A stretch of 7,663 bases of DNA from Kiritimatiellia bacterium (GCA_017457555.1 JAFTHG010000007.1:1-7663); one strand, 5' to 3'. Positions 1 through 5,945 are shown, counted from the stretch's first letter. Notes: generated from the sequence alone by a model not told the origin. Translations and numbers: made by a program.

Positions 1-8
1 CATCCGCA

Positions 9-80
9 GGCAGTGCTGCGGCGACGAGGCTGGGCACAGTAAGCGTTTTGCGTTTAAGCGTTCGCCCCACACGCTGCCAC
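9..80. repeat. 72-bp direct repeat, copy 1
   Basis: This 72-bp segment recurs at 143-214. The two copies differ by two substitutions and two compensating 1-nt indels. Each contains an internal duplication, TAAGCGTT, seven bases of spacer, then TAAGCGTT again. The copies are 134 bp apart start to start, with unrelated sequence between. The copy lies close to the window edge, so the array may continue upstream. Function unknown. Confidence 0.85.
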
Positions 81-142
81 GTGCCACTAAAAGCGAACCT
101 TGCGAGCGCACGCATCCCTATGGCGCAGCCACCCACATGCTT

Positions 143-214
143 GGCAGTGCTGCGGTGACGAGGCTGGGCACACTAAGCGTTTTGCGTTTAAGCGTTCGCC
201 CACACGCTTGCCAC
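143..214. repeat. 72-bp direct repeat, copy 2
   Basis: Second copy of the module at 9-80, in the same orientation. It opens with GGCAGTGCTGCGG and closes with ACGCTTGCCAC. It runs directly into C/A-rich DNA with a loose 7-bp period (CCACTCG, CGACTCA, CCACTCG, CACCTTG from 215). Function unknown. Confidence 0.85.
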
Positions 215-516
215 CCACTCGCGACTCACCACTCGCACCTTGCCACCGTGGTACCACCACACTGCGCAGACTTAGCGGTTTTTCGCCTTTTTACCTCTTT
301 TTTGCCCTGTTGAAAACTTTTTTTGAGCGGGCGTTTTTTGGAGCGGAATTGCGGTTTTTTGCCCTCAAAAGAGCCCTTTTTGAAGCGGTGTGCTTTTCGC
401 TGTAAGTCCTTGAAGCGCAGTGACTTATGCTGAAAATTGCGCTAAATGAACCCGTCTACAGCGGCTTCCTTGGTGTAATATGCCCGACTGTTCACTACAA
501 TTTGGCCTGTTAATAA

Positions 517-605
517 CTCCAATTTCGCTGAAAGACAGGGTGCAATTTCGCTGAAATTGGAGATGAAAGTCGCTGAAATTGACCGGCCTTTTCGCTGATA
601 TATTG
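517..605. repeat. Four phased TCGCTGA motifs (iteron-like cluster)
   Basis: TCGCTGA occurs at 525, 548, 570 and 592, with spacings of 23, 22 and 22 bp, about two helical turns, so all copies face the same side of the DNA. Copies 1, 2 and 4 are preceded by TT and copies 1-3 are followed by AA. Copy 2 is the centre of a palindrome (CAATTT-CGCTG-AAATTG, 543-559), and CTCCAATTT (517-525) pairs with AAATTGGAG (554-562). The near-palindrome GTTAATAAC lies on both sides (509-517, 638-646). Same-face repeats are typical of cooperative protein-binding sites such as operators or plasmid iterons. No replication gene is nearby, so an operator is the simpler reading. Confidence 0.55.
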
Positions 606-670
606 GCTCAAAAGCGCCACATTTTCACCGTAAAATTGTTAATAACTTTCCCCATACGCACCCACGCCAT

Positions 671-699
671 TTGCCATAACGTCCCACCTGTGCTATCAT
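671..699 (+). promoter_or_regulatory. Sigma70-type promoter with extended -10
   Basis: TTGCCA (671-676), a 17-bp spacer and TATCAT (694-699), with TG at 691-692 forming an extended -10. Transcription would start near 706. The -10 overlaps a small hairpin (GCTAT 692-696 / ATAGC 704-708). The transcript would run towards the ATPase gene, through a 48-codon frame and the first 43-bp repeat. Confidence 0.6.
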
Positions 700-714
700 C
701 TCCATAGCGGAGCG

Positions 715-861
715 ATGGAAGTGCAGAGCAGGAGACCCTTGGCCGTGCCTGTACTTAAAGTGCCCCCAAAGGGAGATTTACGGCACACAAAAGAACGCAA
801 AACCGTCAAAAACTATGCAAATCATGCAAAAAGTTACCAGATTTACATAGTTTTATTGTGA
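715..861 (+). CDS. Possible small ORF (48 aa) coupled to the ATPase gene
   Basis: An ATG at 715 opens a 48-codon frame ending at TGA 859-861. That stop shares its A with an ATG at 861 in frame with the ATPase gene (TGATG), the usual arrangement for translational coupling. It lies just downstream of a good promoter. GGAG at 709-712 is too close to the ATG but well placed for a GTG at 721. The peptide is basic (many K/R) and ends hydrophobic (QIYIVLL); its last third is encoded by the 43-bp repeat. I recognise no family. Against it, the frame is open up to a stop at 643-645 with no start preference, and hairpins cover it. It could equally be a non-coding leader. Confidence 0.25.
   Translation: MEVQSRRPLAVPVLKVPPKGDLRHTKERKTVKNYANHAKSYQIYIVLL
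736..773 (+). other. Hairpin in the ATPase gene leader
   Basis: CCCTTGG (736-742) pairs with CCAAAGGG (766-773) with one bulged A. A competing pairing joins GCCGT (742-746) with ACGGC (780-784). The leader RNA from about 706 could thus adopt alternative folds. No known riboswitch class was recognised and there is no U-tract, so it is not an intrinsic terminator. Confidence 0.3.
812..854. repeat. 43-bp direct repeat with internal palindrome, upstream copy
   Basis: Matches 2034-2076 at 42 of 43 positions, so the two copies bracket the ATPase gene. Each contains inverted arms (ACTATGCAAAT ... ATTTGCATAGT in the downstream copy) around an 18-nt centre. Here the right arm reads ATTTACATAGT, giving one mismatch, and flanking A/T bases extend the stem to 14 bp (809-822 / 841-854). 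ATGCAAA is repeated inside (815, 824). The copy ends only 27 bp before the ATG at 882, so a protein bound here would control that gene. It may be an operator, a recombination site or the scar of insertion. Confidence 0.85.
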
Positions 862-868
862 TGTCGTG

Positions 869-874
869 TATAAT
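869..874 (+). promoter_or_regulatory. Consensus -10 box directly before the ATPase start
   Basis: TATAAT sits 7 bp before the ATG at 882, so transcription would start at or next to that codon and give a leaderless mRNA. The best -35 is TTTACA (842-847), made by the single base that differs between the two 43-bp repeats, but its 21-bp spacing is poor. The promoter is therefore uncertain. Confidence 0.35.
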
Positions 875-881
875 ATGGGGT

Positions 882-2033
882 ATGAAAACGCGTATCCTTG
901 CATCAAAAGTAAAAGAATTTGCCAATTCTTATCCTGTTGTAACAATCGTTGGACCACGTCAAAGTGGTAAAACAACACTTGCTAAATTGACCTTTCCCGA
1001 TTATCAGTATGTTAATTTAGAGGCATTGAACGAACGTGAATTTGCTCAAACAGATCCGATTGCGTTTTTGGAGCGTTTTCGTGAAAAGAGGGTGATTCTG
1101 GATGAGGTTCAGCGTGTGCCGGAACTTCTTTCTCAGATTCAGGTAATGGTTGATGCAAATAAACAGAATGGGCACTTTATTCTGACGGGCTCACATAATT
1201 TCTCTTTGATGCGTACGATCTCGCAAAGTCTTGCGGGAAGAACAGCACTTTGTACACTCTTTCCCTTTTCATCATTAGAAATATCGGATATTTTGGCGAC
1301 AACATTGTTAAATGAAATGATGTGGAAGGGGTTTTATCCAAAAATTCATACCTCTGCCGTCAGTGCTGCAGATGAATTTGCATTTTATGTATCCACTTAC
1401 ATAGAACGTGACGTTCGGGAAATTGAGCATATTAAAAACCTGAGAGCATTCTCTCGATTTCTTCGACTAACCGCAGGCCGTACGGGCTGTGTTTTGAACA
1501 TTGCCTCTCTCGCTACAGATGCTGGCATTTCCCCGAAACAGGCCTCGGACTGGTTGTCGATTCTTGAAGCAAGTTACATTATTCGCTTTTTAGAGCCTTG
1601 GCATGCGAATGTGAATAAACGCTTAGTGAAGGCTCCAAAACTCTATTTTGTAGACGTTGGTTTAGCCTGTTACTTAATGGGGATTTTTGAATCTACGCAA
1701 TTGGAGGTGCATCCATTGCGTGGGGAAATCTTTGAAACAATGGTTGTCGGAGAGGCCTTTAAGCAAACACTCAATGTGGCAGCGCATCAACAGCTCTACT
1801 ATTATCGGGATTCAAACAAAAATGAAATTGATCTGGTGTTACAGGAAGGTCTAAATACACGATTAATTGAAATAAAAAGTGGAGCAACGTTTAGTAAAGA
1901 TTGGGTAAAAACCGCCATGCGACTGCGTGAACAGTTTGGTGAGAAAACAAGCATTGAAGTGGTATATGGTGGTGATGAAACACAACAAAGAACAGACTTT
2001 AAGCTTACCTCATGGCGTGACTTTATTCTTTAG
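882..2033 (+). CDS. AAA ATPase with C-terminal DUF4143 domain
   Basis: Predicted cytoplasmic ATP-binding protein of the AAA_14/DUF4143 class, common in bacteria, whose cellular role is not firmly known. The 383 aa are normal length. Walker A is GPRQSGKTT (residues 24-32), Walker B ILDE with D74/E75, followed by ILTGS (sensor-like, about 100-104) and SLAGR (R120). A helical middle region contains STYIERDVREI (about 171-181). The C-terminal part has EIDLVL and IEIKS, with D317, E330 and K332 spaced like a PD-(D/E)xK nuclease core, as is usual for DUF4143; nuclease activity is inferred only. I chose ATG 882 because family members begin about this far before Walker A. GTG 858 or ATG 861 add 8 or 7 residues, and 861 would be coupled to a small upstream frame (TGATG). 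No clear Shine-Dalgarno precedes any of these. The 43-bp repeats on both sides suggest it moved as a unit. Confidence 0.9.
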   Translation: MKTRILASKVKEFANSYPVVTIVGPRQSGKTTLAKLTFPDYQYVNLEALNEREFAQTDPIAFLERFREKRVILDEVQRVPELLSQIQVMVDANKQNGHFILTGSHNFSLMRTISQSLAGRTALCTLFPFSSLEISDILATTLLNEMMWKGFYPKIHTSAVSAADEFAFYVSTYIERDVREIEHIKNLRAFSRFLRLTAGRTGCVLNIASLATDAGISPKQASDWLSILEASYIIRFLEPWHANVNKRLVKAPKLYFVDVGLACYLMGIFESTQLEVHPLRGEIFETMVVGEAFKQTLNVAAHQQLYYYRDSNKNEIDLVLQEGLNTRLIEIKSGATFSKDWVKTAMRLREQFGEKTSIEVVYGGDETQQRTDFKLTSWRDFIL

Positions 2034-2076
2034 ACTATGCAAATCATGCAAAAAGTTACCAGATTTGCATAGTTTT
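2034..2076. repeat. 43-bp direct repeat, downstream copy; hairpin that may terminate transcription
   Basis: It starts at the base after the ATPase stop codon. The arms ACTATGCAAAT (2034-2044) and ATTTGCATAGT (2063-2073) are perfect complements around an 18-nt loop, followed by a run of five T (2073-2077). As RNA this is an 11-bp stem plus U-tract, so it could act as an intrinsic terminator between the ATPase gene and the restriction-modification operon, although the stem is AT-rich and the loop large. Recombination with the copy at 812-854 would remove 1222 bp carrying the whole gene. Confidence 0.85.
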
Positions 2077-2149
2077 TCCCTCCTGTATACCACACAACCT
2101 CAAAGCCCGAATACCTCATTTTCTACACGAAAAAAACCATGTCAAGACC

Positions 2150-2179
2150 TTGAAGCGCCCTCTCTAATTAAGGTATACT
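2150..2179 (+). promoter_or_regulatory. Sigma70-type promoter for the restriction-modification operon
   Basis: TTGAAG (2150-2155), an 18-bp spacer and TATACT (2174-2179). Transcription would start near 2186, giving a leader of about 200 nt before the methyltransferase ATG. No controller (C) protein gene is present. A weak hairpin, AGGG-TTGGT-CCCT with four T (2248-2264), and a strong GC-rich hairpin (2328-2361) lie in that leader and could influence expression. Confidence 0.55.
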
Positions 2180-2327
2180 ATCAAGGTAGTTAAAACTCTC
2201 CATTGCCACACGCTGAAACGTAGGAAATTTCAAGACCGCTGGTATCGAGGGTTGGTCCCTTTTTGTATCAATTTGGGGCCGCCTTGGTGTGTGCGGTTCG
2301 GCTTCCTACGGCCTCAGCGAACATTTT

Positions 2328-2361
2328 CAAGGCGCGCCCCGTTTATTCGGAGCGCGCCTTG
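2328..2361 (+). other. GC-rich inverted repeat in the methyltransferase leader
   Basis: CAAGGCGCGC (2328-2337) pairs perfectly with GCGCGCCTTG (2352-2361). After one C·A mismatch, CCG (2339-2341) pairs with CGG (2348-2350) around a 6-nt loop. The hairpin ends 27 nt before the ATG at 2389. It has no U-tract, so it is not a terminator. It stands out as a GC-rich island in AT-rich DNA. It could modulate translation of the methyltransferase or be a dispersed palindromic element. Confidence 0.6.
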
Positions 2362-2388
2362 CGCGTCCGTACTGGTGGTGATTTAGAA

Positions 2389-4218
2389 ATGGCGAAAGCT
2401 AAAAAGGATAAAACCATTGTTTTAATAGGCACTTACAAGGGTAGCCAATTAGAAAAGTGGACAGGCTATTACAATTATCCTATTTCTGATTCTGACAAGA
2501 TTACAAGAGCGGATGCTGCCCAGATTCGTGAATTGTGGCTCTTCAAGGGTAAGGATGAACAGAAGACTTATACTGCAAAGTTTGTTGGCATAAAGTCACG
2601 AGAAGAATTGGTTAATGACTATGCTTATCCTGCGACAGGTAAAGCGCATAGCGATAAGTATCTTCTTTTCAAAATAACGCCTATTGAATCTCCTTGCATT
2701 TCAGATAAAAAGTTTATTCTGCGAATAAAAGATTTCGCTTCGTCAAAGAAGCTTCAAGCGCAATTAAAGGCCTATCTTGAATCGGAAAAACGTGAAACTT
2801 CTGATTTAGCAACGAAACTTCCAGAATCCATTTACACAATTCCAACAGAAGATCTTACGGTTTGTGAATCGGCATTCCAAATGACGTTTTGGGATTTACC
2901 AGAATTTAAAAAGTTAAAGTCAAAGAGTTCATGTACCCCATCGTACAAGCCAAAATTTACCTTTATTGACTTGTTTGCTGGATGTGGAGGGTTATCATTA
3001 GGGTTGGAGCGAGCAGGATTTACTCCTCTTTTAGTGAACGAACTGAATACGGATGCGCTTGAAACTTATCTTTTGAATCGACGAGAAGAATTTCCGTGGC
3101 TTTACGATAATAATGTCGCAAACGTTAAAGATTTGGTCTTGAATGAGACTTTATTATTGAATTTTGGCGCATCTATCAAGAAAGACTTTAGGATTGACAT
3201 CTTTAATGGTGAGTTAGATTTGATCTGTGGTGGGCCGCCTTGCCAGGGTTTTTCCGGGCTTGGTATTCGTCGTTCATATTCTGTAGAGAAAAAGCAGCTA
3301 CCCTCAAACTTCTTGTATCAAGATATGGCGTTTTTGGTTAATCGAATTCGCCCCAAAATTTTTTTGTTTGAGAATGTGCGTGGTCTTTTATCGGCACGTT
3401 GGACAAATGACGGCACTAAAGGTGAGATTTTTCAAGATGTCTTGAAGACATTTGAGAACATTGGTGCGTATCATATTCGGTACAAACTCGTTCACGCAAA
3501 AGATTATGGTGTGCCACAAAATCGTCCACGTGTTTTGATTGTTGGATTGCGTAAGGATTTATTTAATGAACCTAAAACGCATTTTGATGCAGTCGCGGAT
3601 GGATTCTTGCCAAGGCCTATAGGTGGCTATCCGTCAATTGAGGAACTTTTAAGCGATTTGATTGATCCGAATTATCAACGTGGAGCAACAACAGAAGTCT
3701 ATCCTACACCTCCACAAAATGAAGTACAGCAACGTTTTAGAACAAAACGAGATGGTTCTGTTTTTGGTGTAGGCGAAGCATTGTCTGAAATGGAATATAG
3801 CAATCACTCTGATATGATTGTCGCAAAGTTTACCGCAATGATTAACAATGGCGGTATTATTCCAGAAGAGTTTAAGACAAAGAAGTTTGCTCAAAAAGTT
3901 TTACCTCGAAATTGGGGGAAAGCAGGCCCAACGATTACCGCTTGCTCTGCTCCTGATGATTATGTACACTTCTCTCAACCTCGTTCTTTGACCGTGCGAG
4001 AATGGGCGCGCTTACAGACATTTCCAGATTGGTATATCTTTGCAGGGAAACGCACAACAGGTGGCTTAAGAAGAGCGGGCAATCCACGTGAAGGAATTTT
4101 TGATCGAGAGCTACCCAAGTATACACAAATTGGCAATGCAGTCCCTGTAGAATTGGCATACAACATTGGTAATCATTTTATTCAATTACTCAAACGACAA
4201 AAGAAGGCATCATGTTAA
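2389..4218 (+). CDS. Type II C5-cytosine DNA methyltransferase
   Basis: Transfers a methyl group from S-adenosylmethionine to carbon 5 of a cytosine in the recognition site, protecting host DNA from the partner nuclease. Motifs in order: I, DLFAGCGGLSLGLE (about 194-207, SAM binding); IV, GGPPCQGFSG with catalytic C285; VI, FENVRGL (E328); VIII, QNRPRVLIVG (377-386); a target-recognition region of about 145 residues; IX, RSLTVREWARLQTFP; X, QIGNAVPVELA (580-590). All key residues are present. At 609 aa it is longer than a minimal enzyme (about 330-420) because of some 185 N-terminal residues I cannot assign. I chose ATG 2389 (MAKAKKDK, preceded by GGTGGTG) over the TTG at 2263, whose extra 42 codons run through a GC-rich palindrome. 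It overlaps the endonuclease gene by 7 nt. Confidence 0.95.
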   Translation: MAKAKKDKTIVLIGTYKGSQLEKWTGYYNYPISDSDKITRADAAQIRELWLFKGKDEQKTYTAKFVGIKSREELVNDYAYPATGKAHSDKYLLFKITPIESPCISDKKFILRIKDFASSKKLQAQLKAYLESEKRETSDLATKLPESIYTIPTEDLTVCESAFQMTFWDLPEFKKLKSKSSCTPSYKPKFTFIDLFAGCGGLSLGLERAGFTPLLVNELNTDALETYLLNRREEFPWLYDNNVANVKDLVLNETLLLNFGASIKKDFRIDIFNGELDLICGGPPCQGFSGLGIRRSYSVEKKQLPSNFLYQDMAFLVNRIRPKIFLFENVRGLLSARWTNDGTKGEIFQDVLKTFENIGAYHIRYKLVHAKDYGVPQNRPRVLIVGLRKDLFNEPKTHFDAVADGFLPRPIGGYPSIEELLSDLIDPNYQRGATTEVYPTPPQNEVQQRFRTKRDGSVFGVGEALSEMEYSNHSDMIVAKFTAMINNGGIIPEEFKTKKFAQKVLPRNWGKAGPTITACSAPDDYVHFSQPRSLTVREWARLQTFPDWYIFAGKRTTGGLRRAGNPREGIFDRELPKYTQIGNAVPVELAYNIGNHFIQLLKRQKKASC

Positions 4219-5408
4219 AAGCAGCCAATACATCTGTTGAACAAGCATTGCGACTTTTTAATGGAGCGGGTATTACGGTAGGGTTACTCGTCCCAACAGA
4301 GACTGGGTGTAAAAAGTCAATTATGGACGCAACTCTTTCGATGCGTTCGTTTTTACATGAAGCAGAAATTCATAATTATGCTACGCAACAACAAGGACTT
4401 GAAGCAAAAGCAATCGTTTCTGCAAATTTTGTATTGCCAGACCGACTTGTAAAAACATCAGCCTCTCTTTATCGCCCTATTACAAAGAAAGGGGATCCCA
4501 GAATTTGGTTTTCCAGATTGACTCATTATTGTGCCCCTACCGATTTATTGGCAGTCATTGCTTTACGTGGTGAGTTATTTGTCTTTAATATGAGTGAAGT
4601 CAATGTTGTTCAAGCATTTGGTATTCCGGGTTCTTGTCCCCATGAAATTTTATCTGAATGCGCTGAAATTATCTCGCCCATAGCGAAAGAACTCCTTGAT
4701 AAACTACGAGAAATTCATCGTAGAGGATTTATTCAGGGGATTAGTCATGGCGATTTTAATGTTGGAGTGACACTAGAAAACCTTCTTGGAATAAAACCTA
4801 ATACTTCACAGAATCCAGATTATAAAGGAATTGAACTTAAAGCATCGCGTAAACTAGGACAAGCTGTTCACAAAATATCAAAGACAAAGAAAGTTACATT
4901 ATTTACGAAAACTCCAGATTGGGAGCGAAGTAAATTTAATGCACATCAAATTTTGGAAAAGTTTGGATATGTCGTTAATAATCGACTTCAACTCTATTGC
5001 ACTGTTTCTGATAAACCCAATTCTCAGGGCCTTTATCTAGATGCACATGATGAGATTGATTTATTCAATAAGGCAAAAACAGCATCTTATACTGGTGATG
5101 TAGCAGTGTGGTCATTAGAAGGGTTGAAGAAACAGTTTTCGTTAAAGCATAACGAAACATTTTGGGTTCAGGCATCCAGTCAAATCTCTGATGGAAAAGA
5201 ATTCTTTCAATATGATCTCGTGCGACATACGCGTAAACCAAACGTATCGAATCTAGCAAGTTTAATTGATGCAGGAATTGTAACTTTAGACTACTCACTA
5301 TCCCTGAAGCCAAATGGGAAAATTAGAGATCACGGATATTTATTCCGAACGACAAGCGATAAATTTGCACACATTTTCCCGTTAGAACGGGTATATGAAT
5401 TAGGATAA
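4212..5408 (+). CDS. Type II restriction endonuclease, MvaI/BcnI family
   Basis: Predicted to cut DNA lacking the methylation made by the upstream enzyme. The diagnostic block is at residues 177-216: GISHGDFNVGVTLENLLGI, then NPDYKGIELKASR. P202-D203, E208 and K210 form a compact PD-(D/E)xK active site, which with the TLE-LLGI context matches the MvaI/BcnI family. At 398 aa it is longer than MvaI or BcnI (roughly 240 aa, from memory); the first 150 or so residues, including GDPRIW (94-99), form an extra domain I cannot name. The ATG lies inside the end of the methyltransferase gene (ATGTTAA) and AGAAGG sits 4 nt upstream, so translation is probably coupled and the protective enzyme is made first. 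Known members cut CCNGG-type sites; the site here cannot be read from sequence. Confidence 0.88.
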   Translation: MLKAANTSVEQALRLFNGAGITVGLLVPTETGCKKSIMDATLSMRSFLHEAEIHNYATQQQGLEAKAIVSANFVLPDRLVKTSASLYRPITKKGDPRIWFSRLTHYCAPTDLLAVIALRGELFVFNMSEVNVVQAFGIPGSCPHEILSECAEIISPIAKELLDKLREIHRRGFIQGISHGDFNVGVTLENLLGIKPNTSQNPDYKGIELKASRKLGQAVHKISKTKKVTLFTKTPDWERSKFNAHQILEKFGYVVNNRLQLYCTVSDKPNSQGLYLDAHDEIDLFNKAKTASYTGDVAVWSLEGLKKQFSLKHNETFWVQASSQISDGKEFFQYDLVRHTRKPNVSNLASLIDAGIVTLDYSLSLKPNGKIRDHGYLFRTTSDKFAHIFPLERVYELG

Positions 5409-5441
5409 TGTGAGAGGGTGTGTTTGATTGTTTTGAGTTAG

Positions 5442-5458
5442 GTTACTTTTAGAGTAAC
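5442..5458 (+). terminator. Possible weak terminator hairpin after the endonuclease gene
   Basis: GTTACT (5442-5447) pairs with AGTAAC (5453-5458) around a 5-nt loop, followed after GGAG by TTTT. The stem is AT-rich and the T-run is displaced, so this is weak. A perfect 14-bp palindrome, CCCGTTAGAACGGG (5378-5391), also lies in the last codons of the endonuclease gene. Confidence 0.3.
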
Positions 5459-5541
5459 GGAGTTTTATGCTACGGACAGAATTTTAACGGTTTGTTTATG
5501 AGTCTAACACTGATGGAAGTGGAAAGGCCAATTCGTATATT

Positions 5542-5583
5542 CGAAACTTGGAACTTTGAACTCTCAACCACTAACTTTCATAA
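5542..5583. repeat. Degenerate heptanucleotide repeat array 1
   Basis: Six consecutive 7-mers: CGAAACT, TGGAACT, TTGAACT, CTCAACC, ACTAACT, TTCATAA. The best match a TTGAAC(T/C) or TTCAAC(C/T) consensus. The array ends 4 bp before the -35 box of the promoter at 5588. The same unit type forms the longer array at 7143-7226, also just upstream of a promoter. Confidence 0.55.
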
Positions 5584-5587
5584 ACAC

Positions 5588-5616
5588 GTGACAGGGCAGG
5601 TGGTTTGGTTTATAAT
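5588..5616 (+). promoter_or_regulatory. Sigma70-type promoter for the Dabb operon
   Basis: GTGACA (5588-5593), a 17-bp spacer and consensus TATAAT (5611-5616). Transcription would start near 5623, giving a short leader of about 26 nt with AAGGAG (5637-5642) placed 6 nt before the ATG at 5649. Confidence 0.75.
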
Positions 5617-5648
5617 AGGGGTATCAGTGAGAAACCAAGGAGTTTGAG

Positions 5649-5945
5649 ATGGTTAAACATGTTATTTTGTGGAAGTTAAAGGCTGGGCTGGCAGATGTTG
5701 CAGCGGTGAAGGCAGGGATTAAGCAAGGGCTTGAGGGGCTTTTGGGGAAGATTCCCGGATTGGTTGAGATTCGTGTTCAGGCGGAGGGGTTGGCTTCTTC
5801 CAATGCTGATGTAATGCTGGACTCCACATTTGTTGATGAGGTTGCGCTTAAAGCGTATGCCACACATTCGGCACATGTGGAGGTGGCGGATCGTGATGTG
5901 CGCCCCTATACCGAACTTCGCCTCTGCCTCAACTTTGAATGTTAG
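5649..5945 (+). CDS. Dabb-domain (stress-responsive alpha/beta barrel) protein
   Basis: A 98-residue protein consisting of one Dabb domain, a ferredoxin-like fold that usually dimerises into a small barrel. Family hallmarks are the opening MVKHVILWKLK with H4, KIPGL (34-38), the strand DVMLDSTF (54-61), and ALKAYATHSAHVEVA (66-80) with Y70, H73 and H76. Length is typical. Members are cytoplasmic; some are stress-induced and a few are cyclases or monooxygenase-like enzymes, but most lack an assigned reaction, and nothing here fixes one. The start is secure: AAGGAG lies 6 nt upstream behind a good promoter. The next gene follows 46 nt downstream on the same strand with no terminator between, so they are probably co-transcribed. 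Confidence 0.88.
   Translation: MVKHVILWKLKAGLADVAAVKAGIKQGLEGLLGKIPGLVEIRVQAEGLASSNADVMLDSTFVDEVALKAYATHSAHVEVADRDVRPYTELRLCLNFEC

Larger units (their letters stand above)
1..670. other. Repeat-rich intergenic region without a convincing gene
   Basis: I see no gene here. One open frame runs from a TTG at 100 to about 405, but it starts between the two copies of a 72-bp repeat, continues through T-rich low-complexity DNA and translates to an Arg/Pro/Phe-rich peptide with no recognisable motif. The stretch holds two 72-bp repeat copies (9-80, 143-214), loosely heptameric C/A-rich DNA (about 215-263, e.g. CCACTCG at 215 and 229), alternating GAGCGG and T6 runs (about 320-360), and a phased TCGCTGA cluster (517-605). 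No tRNA or rRNA was recognised. Confidence 0.6.

Noticed and set aside
100..405. 101-codon open frame on the + strand
   Set aside because: It starts at a TTG inside repeat-rich DNA, includes one 72-bp repeat copy and T-rich low-complexity sequence, and encodes no recognisable motif.
517..605. CRISPR array
   Set aside because: The repeated core is only 7 bp with about 15-bp intervals that are themselves partly similar; there are no 23-36 bp repeats with unique spacers and no cas genes.
706..786. Known structured RNA (SRP RNA, tmRNA, RNase P, common riboswitches)
   Set aside because: Hairpins are present, but none of the conserved core sequences of those RNAs could be found.
812..2076. Insertion sequence or transposon
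   Set aside because: The bracketing repeats are direct, the enclosed gene is an ATPase of the DUF4143 type with no transposase motif, and no terminal inverted repeats flank the unit as a whole.
1927..2193. 88-codon frame overlapping the end of the ATPase gene
   Set aside because: It is a shadow of the ATPase frame that then runs through the 43-bp repeat and the promoter at 2150-2179; no ribosome binding site or family match.
2263..2388. N-terminal extension of the methyltransferase from TTG 2263
   Set aside because: The 42 added codons translate a GC-rich palindromic leader unlike the protein, and ATG 2389 opens a typical basic N-terminus.
5498..5647. 49-codon frame upstream of the Dabb gene
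   Set aside because: It spans the heptad array, both promoter boxes and the Dabb ribosome binding site, which explain the sequence better.
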